Shown one piece after another: positions 8,142 through 14,450 of a stretch of DNA of 16,662 nucleotides. The stretch is taken from assembly GCA_947177115.1 (NCBI GenBank), contig CAMWTG010000023.1, positions 1-16,662 of the forward strand, written 5' to 3'. Each line of letters begins with the position of its first letter. The first letter of the stretch is position 1. The DNA is from an uncultured Clostridia bacterium. Its GTDB lineage: Bacteria; Bacillota; Clostridia; Oscillospirales; Oscillospiraceae. The notes below the pieces were generated by a model, which ran no database searches, was not told the origin of the DNA, and saw only the letters and a list, made by a program, of their open reading frames with translations. A program made the position numbers and the translations under genes.

Positions 8142-9688
8142 AGCGGCTGCTGGCCCTGCTGCTGGCGGCGCTGCTGGTTGTCAGCGGCTGCGCCGCCCTG
8201 GCCGAGCCGGAAGAGCCGGAGGATGACTGGGAGCACTACCAGCAATTTCTGCCGGAGGAGCCGAAGGAAGAGCCGGAGGAGAGCGAACCGGACTATCCCG
8301 CCGCCTTCTCCCTGCCCTACCACCGGGACCATACGCTGGATCCCGTCACCTGCGGCGAAGGGATCCAGGAAACAGTGGCGGCGCTGCTGTATGAGCCTCT
8401 GGTCCGGCTGGATGGCCAATTCCGGCCCCAGCCTCTGCTGTGCGAGAGCTGGTCCTGGGATGAGACGGGGCTCGTCTGCACGCTGGATCTGCGGCAGGAT
8501 GTGACCTTCTCCGATGGTTCCGCCCTGACGGCCCGGGACGTAGCGGACACGCTCCTCCGGGCGGCGGAGTCGGAGCGGTACAGCTACCGGCTGCGGAACA
8601 TGGTTTCCGCAGCGGCCAACCGGGCGGGACAGGTGGTCATTACTCTGGCGGTCCCGGACCGGGGGCTGCCGGCACTGCTGGACATTCCCATTGTCAAGAG
8701 AACTGCCGCCGGGGAGCGGGTCCCCGTTGGGACCGGACCCTATACTTTGCTCCGCAGCGGAGAAGAGGAATGTCTGCAGGCCCGGGAGGACTGGTGGCAG
8801 GGGAAGACTCTTCCGGTGGAAACCATCCCCCTGGTCCATGCCAAAGACCGGGACACCGCCCTGTACCTCTTCTCCACCCACCGGGTGGAGCTGCTGACGG
8901 TGGACCCTGCCGCCGATCCCTCCCTGACCACCGGCCGGTCCCAGGCTGCCAGCCAGCCCACTGCGGTCATGCAGTTCATTGGCTTTAACACGGCCGAGGG
9001 GAGGCTGTTTGCCAATGCCTCCCTCCGCGCTCTGTTCAGCCGGGGCATTGACCGGGAGACTCTTGTGGACGCTCAGCTGGCCCAGACGGCCCTGGCGGCT
9101 CAATTTCCCGTTTCCCCCCTGTCGCCCTTGTATCCTGCCAGCCTGGAGACCGCGTACAGCGAGGAGGAGACCCTCTCCGCTCTCCGCGCCGCCGGACAGG
9201 ATACCGGAGAACAGAAGGAGCTGACCCTGCTGGTCTGCGAAGACGGCAGTTTCCGGGCCTCCAGCGCCCGGTTCATTGCGGAGAAGCTGTCCCTGCTGGA
9301 CTGGCAGATCACAGTGGAGGAACTTCCTTGGGAGGCATATCTGGCCGCACTGGAGGCGGGGGAGTTTGACCTGTATTTCGGCGAGGTGCGGCTTACCGCC
9401 AACTGGGACCTCTCTGATCTGATCGGTACGGAGGGGCTTCTAAACTACGGCAGCTATGCCAGCGAGACCACCGATATGGTGCTGCAAAGCTTCGCTGCGG
9501 CGGAGGACCAGGCGGCCTATGCCCCGCGGCTGTACGGGCATCTCCAGTCGGTCACGCCCATTGCGCCTATCTGCTTCAAAAACTACTCCGTCCTGACCCA
9601 TCCGGGGGTGGTGGAGGGGATCTCTCCCGCGCCCTCGGATACCTTCCACGGCCTGGACGGCTGGACGGTGCATCTCAGCGGATCATAA
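8138..9688 (+). CDS. Extracellular solute-binding lipoprotein, family 5 (peptide/nickel type)
   Basis: This 516-residue protein is a binding component of an ABC importer, attached to the outer face of the membrane. The signal MKRLLALLLAALLVVSGC ends in the lipobox VSGC, with Cys18 as the lipidated residue. A proline/glutamate-rich linker follows to about residue 50. The family 5 pattern then appears: LDPVTCGEGIQETVAALLYEPL, LDLRQDVTFSDGSALTARDV, and later GFNTAEGRLFANASLRALFSRGID. The start at 8138 has ACGGAGG at 7 bases and overlaps the pgeF stop by 4. No permease or ATPase gene is in the window, so it is an orphan here; the substrate cannot be assigned. A terminator begins at its stop codon, so it ends the secA operon. 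Confidence 0.9.
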   Translation: MKRLLALLLAALLVVSGCAALAEPEEPEDDWEHYQQFLPEEPKEEPEESEPDYPAAFSLPYHRDHTLDPVTCGEGIQETVAALLYEPLVRLDGQFRPQPLLCESWSWDETGLVCTLDLRQDVTFSDGSALTARDVADTLLRAAESERYSYRLRNMVSAAANRAGQVVITLAVPDRGLPALLDIPIVKRTAAGERVPVGTGPYTLLRSGEEECLQAREDWWQGKTLPVETIPLVHAKDRDTALYLFSTHRVELLTVDPAADPSLTTGRSQAASQPTAVMQFIGFNTAEGRLFANASLRALFSRGIDRETLVDAQLAQTALAAQFPVSPLSPLYPASLETAYSEEETLSALRAAGQDTGEQKELTLLVCEDGSFRASSARFIAEKLSLLDWQITVEELPWEAYLAALEAGEFDLYFGEVRLTANWDLSDLIGTEGLLNYGSYASETTDMVLQSFAAAEDQAAYAPRLYGHLQSVTPIAPICFKNYSVLTHPGVVEGISPAPSDTFHGLDGWTVHLSGS

Positions 9689-9729
9689 AAAGAACACCTG
9701 CGGCATGTTACTGCGCAGGTGTTCTTTTT
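9687..9729 (+). terminator. Strong intrinsic terminator ending the secA operon
   Basis: AAAAAGAACACCTGCG (9687-9702) pairs perfectly over 16 bp with 9714-9729, which ends in five T, with an 11-base loop. Because the stem has A5 on one side and T5 on the other, it can also work on the minus strand. Confidence 0.92.
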
Positions 9730-9839
9730 GATCTGTTAACCGGCGATCTTTACGTTGATGCCTTCCTTTTCCATGATTTTCTTGTAACACACCCCGGCGG
9801 AAACCACAACCGCAAAGTTCACATCCTGTTTACAGAAAA

Positions 9840-9866
9840 TTAGCACTCTCTTCACGAGAGTGCTAA
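9840..9866 (+). promoter_or_regulatory. CIRCE operator (HrcA-binding site) upstream of clpB
   Basis: TTAGCACTC-N9-GAGTGCTAA is present without a mismatch; this is the consensus CIRCE sequence bound by the heat-shock repressor HrcA. Here the palindrome is longer than the consensus: 9835-9850 pairs with 9856-9871 (16 bp) around TTCAC. It lies just upstream of the predicted clpB -35 box. hrcA is not in the window. Confidence 0.95.
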
Positions 9867-9874
9867 TTTTCTTC

Positions 9875-9903
9875 TTTACATTTTGCCGGAACGGGTGTAT
9901 CAT
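9875..9903 (+). promoter_or_regulatory. Predicted sigma-A promoter for clpB
   Basis: TTTACA (9875-9880), a 17-base spacer and TATCAT (9898-9903) sit 4 bases after the extended CIRCE palindrome. HrcA bound there would crowd the -35 box. The implied leader is about 55 bases long. Confidence 0.6.
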
Positions 9904-9922
9904 GGGAAATGAAATGAAAAGA

Positions 9923-9948
9923 GGGCGGCATCTCATGGGGTGCCGCCC
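9923..9948 (+). promoter_or_regulatory. Hairpin in the clpB leader next to the ribosome site
   Basis: GGGCGGCA (9923-9930) pairs perfectly with TGCCGCCC (9941-9948) around a 10-base loop. It ends two bases before the AGGAGG (9951-9956). It does not cover the ribosome site, so it may protect the 5' end or set accessibility; a thermosensor role is only a guess. Confidence 0.6.
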
Positions 9949-9963
9949 GGAGGAGGCACGAAT

Positions 9964-12555
9964 ATGAATTTTGACCGATACACCCAAAACGCCCAGCAGG
10001 CCGTGGCGGACAGCCAGTCCATCGCCATTGCCAATGGCCAGCAGCAGCTGGACGGCGAACATCTGCACCTGGCGCTGCTGCGCCAGCGGGAGGGGCTGGT
10101 GCCCCGGCTGCTGACCTATATGGGGCTGGACGTGGAGGTCCTGGCCGGGGAGGTCCAGCGGGAGATCGACCGCCTGCCCAAGGTCTCCGGCGGCAGCGCG
10201 GAGCTGTACGCCAGTCGGCGGTTTTCCCAGCTGCTCGCTGCGGCGGAACAGACCGCCCAGCAATTCAAGGACGAGTATGTGTCTGTAGAGCACCTGTACC
10301 TGGCCCTGGTGGAGGAGACCGGGACCCCCAGCGCGAAGATCTTCCGACAGTACGGCATCGACCGCGAAAAGATCTTACAGGCCCTGACCAAGGTCCGGGG
10401 CAGCCAGCGGGTCACCAGCCAGAACCCGGAGGAGAGCTACGAGGCCCTGGCGAAGTACGGCCGGGACCTGGTGGAGATGGCCCGGCAGGGCAAGCTGGAC
10501 CCGGTGATCGGCCGGGACGCGGAGATCCGCCACACCATCCAGATCCTCAGCCGGAAGACGAAAAACAACCCCGTCCTCATCGGCGAGCCTGGCGTGGGCA
10601 AGACCGCCGTGGTGGAAGGGCTGGCCCAGCGGATCCTCAACGGCGATGTACCGGAGGGGCTGAAGGACAAGACCATCTTCGCCCTGGACATGGGCTCCCT
10701 CATTGCGGGGGCCAAGTACCGGGGGGAGTTCGAGGAGCGGCTGAAAGCCGTCCTCAGCGAGGTGGAGAAGAGCGAAGGGCGCATCCTCCTCTTCATTGAC
10801 GAGCTCCACAACATTGTGGGCGCGGGCCGCACCGAGGGCAGCATGGACGCCGGGAACCTCCTTAAGCCCAAGCTGGCCAGAGGGGAGCTCCACTGCATCG
10901 GGGCCACCACCCTGGACGAGTACCGGAAGTATATCGAAAAGGACGCCGCCCTGGAGCGCCGGTTCCAGAAGGTGCTCATCGGCCAGCCCACGGTGGAGGA
11001 CACCATCTCCATCCTGCGGGGGCTGAAGGAGCGGTTCGAGATCCATCACGGCGTGCGGATCACCGATGGGGCGCTGATTGCCTGCGCCACCCTGTCCGAC
11101 CGGTATATCACCGACCGCTTCCTGCCGGACAAGGCCATCGACCTGATGGACGAGGCCGCCAGCAAGATCCGCATGGAGATCGACAGCCTGCCCGCCGAGC
11201 TGGACGAGATCAGCCGCAAGATCATGCAGCTGGAGATCGAGAAGCAGGCCCTGGGCAAGGAGGAGGACAACGGCAGCAAAAACCGCCTCCAGCACCTGGA
11301 TGGAGAGCTGGCCGAGCTGAAAGCGAAAAACGACTCCATGCGGGCCCAGTGGGAGACGGAAAAGCAGTCCATCGCCGGCCTCAAGCGCATCAAGCAGGAG
11401 ATCGAGGACACCCGGCGTCAGATGGAGGAGGCGGAGCGGAGCTATGACCTGGAGAAAATGGCCCGGTTCAGGTATGAGACGCTCCCCGCCCTGGAGCGCC
11501 AGCTGGAGGAGGAGCGCCAGCGGGTGGAAGACGGCAAAGACGACCACCTGCTGAAAGAGGAGGTCACCGAGGAGGAGATCGCCGGGGTGGTCAGCAAGTG
11601 GACCGGCATCCCGGTGAGCAAGCTGGTGGAGAGCGAAAAGGAGAAGCTGCTGCGCCTGCCGGAGATCCTCCACCGCCGGGTCATTGGCCAGGACGAGGCC
11701 GTTGCCGCCGTCAGCGAGGCCATCCTGAGAGGCCGGGCGGGGCTTAAGGACGAGAACCGTCCCATCGGCTCCTTCATCTTCCTGGGCCCCACCGGCGTGG
11801 GCAAAACGGAGCTTGCCAAGACCCTCGCCCAGTCCCTCTTTGACGATGAACGGAACATGATCCGCATCGACATGTCCGAATATATGGAAAAGCACGCCGT
11901 TTCCCGCCTGGTGGGCGCGCCTCCGGGATATGTGGGCTACGATGAGGGCGGTCAGCTCACCGAGGCCGTGCGGCGCAAGCCCTACAGCGTGGTCCTCTTC
12001 GATGAGATCGAGAAGGCCCATCCGGATGTGTTCAACATCCTGCTCCAGCTGCTGGACGATGGCCGCCTGACGGACAACCAGGGCCGCACGGTGGACTTCA
12101 AGAACACCATCATCATCATGACCAGCAACATCGGCTCCGCCTACCTGACCGAGAACATCCGCCAGGACGGCTCTATCGACCCCAATGTCAAGGAGCGGGT
12201 CCGGAATGAGCTGAACCAGTACTTCCGCCCGGAGTTCATCAACCGGGTGGACGACATCGTGGTGTTCTCCCCCCTGACGGAGGGCCAGATCGGCGGCATC
12301 ATTGACATTGCCATGGCCTCCCTGGTCCGGCGGCTGAAGGACCGGGACATCCGCGTGGAGCTGACGCCGGAGGCCAAGAGCTTCATCGCTCACGCCAGCT
12401 ACTCGCCCTCCTTCGGTGCGCGGCCCGTGAAGCGGTATCTGCAAAAGCATGTAGAGACCGAGCTGGCCGCCATGCTGATCCGCGGCGACCTGTCTGATGG
12501 ACAGACCGCGTCCATCGGCAGCGATGGCAAAAAACTGACCTTCTCCGCCGCTTGA
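9964..12555 (+). CDS. clpB: ATP-dependent disaggregase ClpB
   Basis: ClpB is a hexameric AAA+ chaperone that pulls apart aggregated proteins together with DnaK. The 863-residue length is typical. Order: N-terminal repeat domain (about 1-145), first ATPase with Walker A GEPGVGKT (207-214) and Walker B LFIDELHNIVG, coiled-coil M-domain rich in Glu/Lys/Gln (about 400-530) that separates ClpB from ClpA/ClpC, then VVSKWTGIPVSKL, and second ATPase with Walker A GPTGVGKT (608-615), Walker B VVLFDEIEKAHPDVF and sensor GARPVKR near the end. I start at the ATG at 9964 (MNFDRYTQNAQ) with AGGAGG 7 bases upstream; an earlier in-frame ATG lies in the leader hairpin. The perfect CIRCE ahead of it points to HrcA control. 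It appears to be transcribed alone. Confidence 0.97.
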   Translation: MNFDRYTQNAQQAVADSQSIAIANGQQQLDGEHLHLALLRQREGLVPRLLTYMGLDVEVLAGEVQREIDRLPKVSGGSAELYASRRFSQLLAAAEQTAQQFKDEYVSVEHLYLALVEETGTPSAKIFRQYGIDREKILQALTKVRGSQRVTSQNPEESYEALAKYGRDLVEMARQGKLDPVIGRDAEIRHTIQILSRKTKNNPVLIGEPGVGKTAVVEGLAQRILNGDVPEGLKDKTIFALDMGSLIAGAKYRGEFEERLKAVLSEVEKSEGRILLFIDELHNIVGAGRTEGSMDAGNLLKPKLARGELHCIGATTLDEYRKYIEKDAALERRFQKVLIGQPTVEDTISILRGLKERFEIHHGVRITDGALIACATLSDRYITDRFLPDKAIDLMDEAASKIRMEIDSLPAELDEISRKIMQLEIEKQALGKEEDNGSKNRLQHLDGELAELKAKNDSMRAQWETEKQSIAGLKRIKQEIEDTRRQMEEAERSYDLEKMARFRYETLPALERQLEEERQRVEDGKDDHLLKEEVTEEEIAGVVSKWTGIPVSKLVESEKEKLLRLPEILHRRVIGQDEAVAAVSEAILRGRAGLKDENRPIGSFIFLGPTGVGKTELAKTLAQSLFDDERNMIRIDMSEYMEKHAVSRLVGAPPGYVGYDEGGQLTEAVRRKPYSVVLFDEIEKAHPDVFNILLQLLDDGRLTDNQGRTVDFKNTIIIMTSNIGSAYLTENIRQDGSIDPNVKERVRNELNQYFRPEFINRVDDIVVFSPLTEGQIGGIIDIAMASLVRRLKDRDIRVELTPEAKSFIAHASYSPSFGARPVKRYLQKHVETELAAMLIRGDLSDGQTASIGSDGKKLTFSAA

Positions 12556-12581
12556 CGAAAGCCGCCCTTTTGGCGTATACT
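12552..12581 (+). promoter_or_regulatory. Predicted sigma-A promoter for niaR
   Basis: TTGACG (12552-12557) spans the clpB stop codon and is followed after 18 bases by TATACT (12576-12581). Transcription would begin about 20 bases before the niaR start, giving a very short leader. Confidence 0.7.
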
Positions 12582-12598
12582 GAAGAAAAAACGCCAAA
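12569..12598 (+). promoter_or_regulatory. Inverted repeat overlapping the niaR promoter and ribosome site
   Basis: TTTGGCGT (12569-12576) and ACGCCAAA (12591-12598) are perfect 8-base inverted arms 14 bases apart. The left arm touches the -10 box and the right arm runs into AAAGGAGG. This is where an autorepressor operator would be expected; NiaR itself is the natural candidate. Confidence 0.6.
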
Positions 12599-12610
12599 GG
12601 AGGTCCCCCC

Positions 12611-13114
12611 ATGACCGCAGAAGAGCGCCGCGCCGCTATTATGGATACCCTCGCCCAGTCCGCCCGGCCCGTCAGCGCCTCCAGCCTGGCCGGACGCTTC
12701 GGCGTCAGCCGTCAGCTGATCGTGGGAGACGTGGCTTTGCTGCGGGCGGGGGGCGCCGCCATTGATGCCACCGCCAGGGGCTACGTGATCCAGGAGCGGC
12801 GGGAGGGCCTCCGGCGGCGGGTGGCCTGCCGCCACCAGGGGGCGGAGATGGAGGCGGAGCTCCAGATCATGGTGGACAACGGCTGCGCGGTGCTGGACGT
12901 GATCGTGGAGCACCCGGTGTACGGCCAGCTTACCGGGACCCTGGGGCTGACCAGCCGGTACGATGTGAAGGAATTCATCCGCCGCTCGGAGGCGGCACAG
13001 CCCCTCTCCCTCCTGACTGAGGGGGTGCATCTGCACACCCTCTCCTGCCCGGACGAGGAGGCGTTCCTCCGGGTGAAGGCGGAACTGCGGTCTGCGGGGT
13101 TCCTTTTGGAATAG
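12611..13114 (+). CDS. niaR: NiaR-type transcriptional repressor of NAD biosynthesis (HTH plus 3H domain)
   Basis: NiaR (YrxA) proteins repress nicotinate uptake and NAD synthesis genes when nicotinic acid is present. The 167-residue protein has an N-terminal helix-turn-helix of the HTH_11 type (about 6-60, VSASSLAGRFGVSRQLIVGD) and a C-terminal 3H domain. The metal/ligand histidines expected of the 3H domain are visible: His75 in ACRHQG, His101 in VEHPVYGQL, and His140 and His142 in EGVHLHTL. The start has AAAGGAGG at 7 bases. No nadABC or niaP gene is in the window, so the regulator stands apart from its usual targets. The inverted repeat over its promoter suggests autoregulation. Confidence 0.9.
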   Translation: MTAEERRAAIMDTLAQSARPVSASSLAGRFGVSRQLIVGDVALLRAGGAAIDATARGYVIQERREGLRRRVACRHQGAEMEAELQIMVDNGCAVLDVIVEHPVYGQLTGTLGLTSRYDVKEFIRRSEAAQPLSLLTEGVHLHTLSCPDEEAFLRVKAELRSAGFLLE

Positions 13115-13140
13115 CAGCGCGGCGTTATGCGGGCAGAGCC

Positions 13141-13170
13141 TGATACTTTTTCTTGAAAGAAAAAGTATCA
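13141..13170. repeat. Perfect 14-bp inverted repeat after niaR
   Basis: TGATACTTTTTCTT and AAGAAAAAGTATCA are perfect arms separated by two bases. The RNA would form a long hairpin, but no T-tract follows on either strand, so it is not a standard terminator. It may be a dispersed intergenic repeat. Nothing else is clear from 13171 to 13299. Confidence 0.75.
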
Positions 13171-13299
13171 AAAAGAACTTTAACCTCGAGCCTAAAATCA
13201 CTGCTGTTCCTGGATTTTCGCCCGGTAACGATGGTGCGTTTTCGGGCAGGGAATAATATTACGCCATATTTTGAGAAAAGTTTCTATTGGTAATGCAAC

Positions 13300-13349
13300 A
13301 AAGCCTCCTTTTGTGTGAAACTATATAGGATCACACAAAAGGAGGCTTT
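13300..13349 (+). promoter_or_regulatory. Leader hairpin with T-tract hiding the recombinase ribosome site
   Basis: Bases 13300-13318 pair perfectly over 19 bp with 13331-13349 around a 12-base loop (AACTATATAGGA). The 3' arm contains AAAGGAGG (13338-13345), the only ribosome site for the recombinase, and it runs into TTTTTT (13347-13352) directly before the ATG. The element can therefore act as an intrinsic terminator and as a translation block. It could also end niaR transcription. Confidence 0.85.
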
Positions 13350-13352
13350 TTT

Positions 13353-14189
13353 ATGACTATCACGGAAAATGAATGCAGCCGGTTTGCCGCCTGCCTGCGG
13401 GGCGAGGACCGCAGCCCGGGGACCGTTGAGAAATACTGCCGGGATGTCCGCGCTTTTGCTCTTTGGCTGGACGGCAGGGAATTGGCAGGGGAGGCCGCCT
13501 CCGGCTGGCGGGATGCGCTGCTTGCCCGGGGTTATGCGCCCGTTACGGTCAACTCTATGCTCTCCGCCGTCAACCGTTTTTTCGCGTTCCTGGGACGGGA
13601 GGACTGCAGGGTCAAATTTTTGCGCATCCAGCGCAGGATCTTCCGGGAGAAGAGCCGGGAGCTGACCAGGGACGATTACTGCCGTCTTCTGGACGCCGCC
13701 AGAGAGAGCGGCCAGGAGCGGCTTGGCCTGCTCATGGAAACCATCTGCTCCACCGGTCTTCGGGTCAGCGAAGTGCGCTGCATCACTATGGAAGCGCTCC
13801 AACGGGGGCGGGCGGAGATTTCTTTGAAAGGAAAGATCCGCACCATCCTGCTGCCCGCCAAGCTGTGCCGGAAACTGATGAAGTATGCCCGGCAGCAGAA
13901 AATCACCTCCGGCGAGATATTCCTCACCAGAGGCGGAAAAAGTATCTCCCGCCGCCAGATCTGGCGGGAGATGAAGCAATTGTGCGCGAAAGCGGGCGTG
14001 GAGGAGTCCAAAGTCTTCCCCCACAATCTCCGGCACCTGTTTGCCACGGCGTTTTACCGGGCCTGTAAAGACGTTGTTAAGCTGGCGGACATTCTGGGGC
14101 ACAGCTCCATCAATACTACCCGCATCTATCTCATGACCACCGGCGCGGAACATGCAAGGCAGCTGGAAAGGCTGGGGCTGGTCACGTAG
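13353..14189 (+). CDS. Tyrosine recombinase, probable DNA invertase of the adjacent switch
   Basis: This 278-residue protein cuts and rejoins DNA at short inverted-arm sites through a covalent phosphotyrosine. The N-terminal SAM-like core-binding domain spans about 3-90 (TVEKYCRDVRAFALWLDG, VNSMLSAVNRFFAFLG). The catalytic domain has the full set: Arg137 in STGLRVSE, Lys159 in SLKGKIR, His224 and Arg227 in HNLRHLF, His250 in LGHSSINTT, and Tyr259 in RIYL. It is the size of XerC/D and of stand-alone invertases, without the N-terminal arm-binding domain of phage integrases. No excisionase or phage gene is near. The AGGAGG lies 7 bases ahead of ATG but inside the leader hairpin. The 21-bp inverted repeats begin 11 bases after its stop codon, which makes them its likely substrate. 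Confidence 0.92.
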   Translation: MTITENECSRFAACLRGEDRSPGTVEKYCRDVRAFALWLDGRELAGEAASGWRDALLARGYAPVTVNSMLSAVNRFFAFLGREDCRVKFLRIQRRIFREKSRELTRDDYCRLLDAARESGQERLGLLMETICSTGLRVSEVRCITMEALQRGRAEISLKGKIRTILLPAKLCRKLMKYARQQKITSGEIFLTRGGKSISRRQIWREMKQLCAKAGVEESKVFPHNLRHLFATAFYRACKDVVKLADILGHSSINTTRIYLMTTGAEHARQLERLGLVT

Positions 14190-14200
14190 TTTGGGCATGT

Positions 14201-14221
14201 TGACAAAATTTTCATTTTGTC
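14201..14221 (+). repeat. Left inverted repeat of the invertible segment
   Basis: The site is T followed by GACAAAAT-TTTC-ATTTTGTC: two 8-base inverted arms around a 4-base asymmetric centre. It is the exact reverse complement of 14420-14440. Two inverted arms with an asymmetric core is the usual shape of a tyrosine recombinase crossover site, and the asymmetry gives it direction. Confidence 0.9.
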
Positions 14222-14249
14222 CCCTCACTGTACATAGTTTTATCTATCT

Positions 14250-14258
14250 ATTATAGCA
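14250..14258 (-). promoter_or_regulatory. Extended -10 promoter inside the invertible segment
   Basis: On the minus strand TGCTATAAT is a consensus extended -10 element. No good -35 box lies 16-18 bases upstream, which extended -10 promoters often tolerate. It now fires left, antisense to the recombinase end. After inversion it would sit at about 14383-14391 and start transcription about 50 bases before the AP2-protein gene. Confidence 0.7.
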
Positions 14259-14277
14259 TAACCTTTACAAAAAGGAA

Positions 14278-14306
14278 GGTAATTTCAAAAAAATCAGCAA
14301 ATTACC
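14278..14306. promoter_or_regulatory. Inverted repeat upstream of the switch promoter
   Basis: GGTAATTT (14278-14285) and AAATTACC (14299-14306) are perfect arms with a 13-base gap. They lie about 23-50 bases upstream of the leftward -10 box, where an activator or repressor could bind. The RNA could also form a weak hairpin. Confidence 0.5.
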
Positions 14307-14311
14307 GAAAA

Positions 14312-14376
14312 GAGCACAAAATCTCAAGGGCTGAGAAAACATTTTTTCGCAGTCCTTAAATTTTGTGCCCTTTTTT
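14312..14376 (+). terminator. Intrinsic terminator inside the invertible segment
   Basis: Bases 14312-14335 pair imperfectly with 14348-14370 (about 19 pairs, including the unbroken GCACAAAAT/ATTTTGTGC) around a 12-base loop, and are followed by TTTTTT (14371-14376). It would stop read-through from the recombinase gene into the AP2-protein gene. Read from the other strand only four T follow, so inversion should weaken it. Confidence 0.8.
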
Positions 14377-14413
14377 ATTAAAAACTCCTTTGGAATCACC
14401 CAAAAGCAGGCAA

Positions 14414-14445
14414 CCTTGTGACAAAATGAAAATTTTGTCACAAGG
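14414..14445 (+). promoter_or_regulatory. GAAA-loop hairpin covering the AP2-protein ribosome site
   Basis: CCTTGTGACAAAAT (14414-14427) pairs perfectly with 14432-14445 around a GAAA tetraloop. The 3' arm covers AAGG of AAGGAG (14442-14447). The six outer base pairs use bases just inside the invertible segment, so inversion would remove them. Confidence 0.8.
14420..14440 (-). repeat. Right inverted repeat of the invertible segment
   Basis: GACAAAAT-GAAA-ATTTTGTC plus a final A is the exact reverse complement of 14201-14221, so the two sites are inverted relative to each other. The repeat ends 7 bases before the first ATG of the AP2-protein gene. Confidence 0.9.
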
Positions 14446-14450
14446 AGATG

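Larger units (their letters stand above)
14201..14440. mobile_element. Candidate invertible promoter segment (phase switch), OFF orientation
   Basis: Perfect 21-bp inverted repeats bound a 198-bp AT-rich segment placed between the recombinase gene and the AP2-protein gene. Inside are a leftward extended -10 promoter, an 8-bp inverted repeat upstream of it and a rightward intrinsic terminator; I see no real gene. Recombination between the repeats would reverse the segment, sending position x to 28641 minus x. As written, the promoter faces the recombinase and the terminator stops transcription toward the AP2 gene. Repeats, promoter and terminator are seen directly; inversion is inferred. Confidence 0.82.

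Noticed and set aside
10375..12612. Long open frame antisense to clpB
   Set aside because: Same cause: the plus strand is a complete ClpB, and the antisense product is a low-complexity mix rich in Leu, His, Gln and Asp.
13141..13170. Rho-independent terminator for niaR
   Set aside because: The hairpin is strong but is followed by AAAAAG on the plus strand and by GC-rich sequence on the minus strand, so the T-tract is missing.
13353..14189. Prophage or integrative element integrase
   Set aside because: There are no phage, conjugation or excisionase genes nearby. The protein lacks an arm-binding domain, and a matched pair of inverted sites lies beside it, which favours a local invertase. The window is too short to exclude an element that extends beyond it.
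14222..14419. Small protein gene inside the invertible segment
   Set aside because: Minus-strand frames exist, and an AAAGGAG occurs, but no start codon sits at a sensible distance and the composition is AT-rich regulatory DNA.
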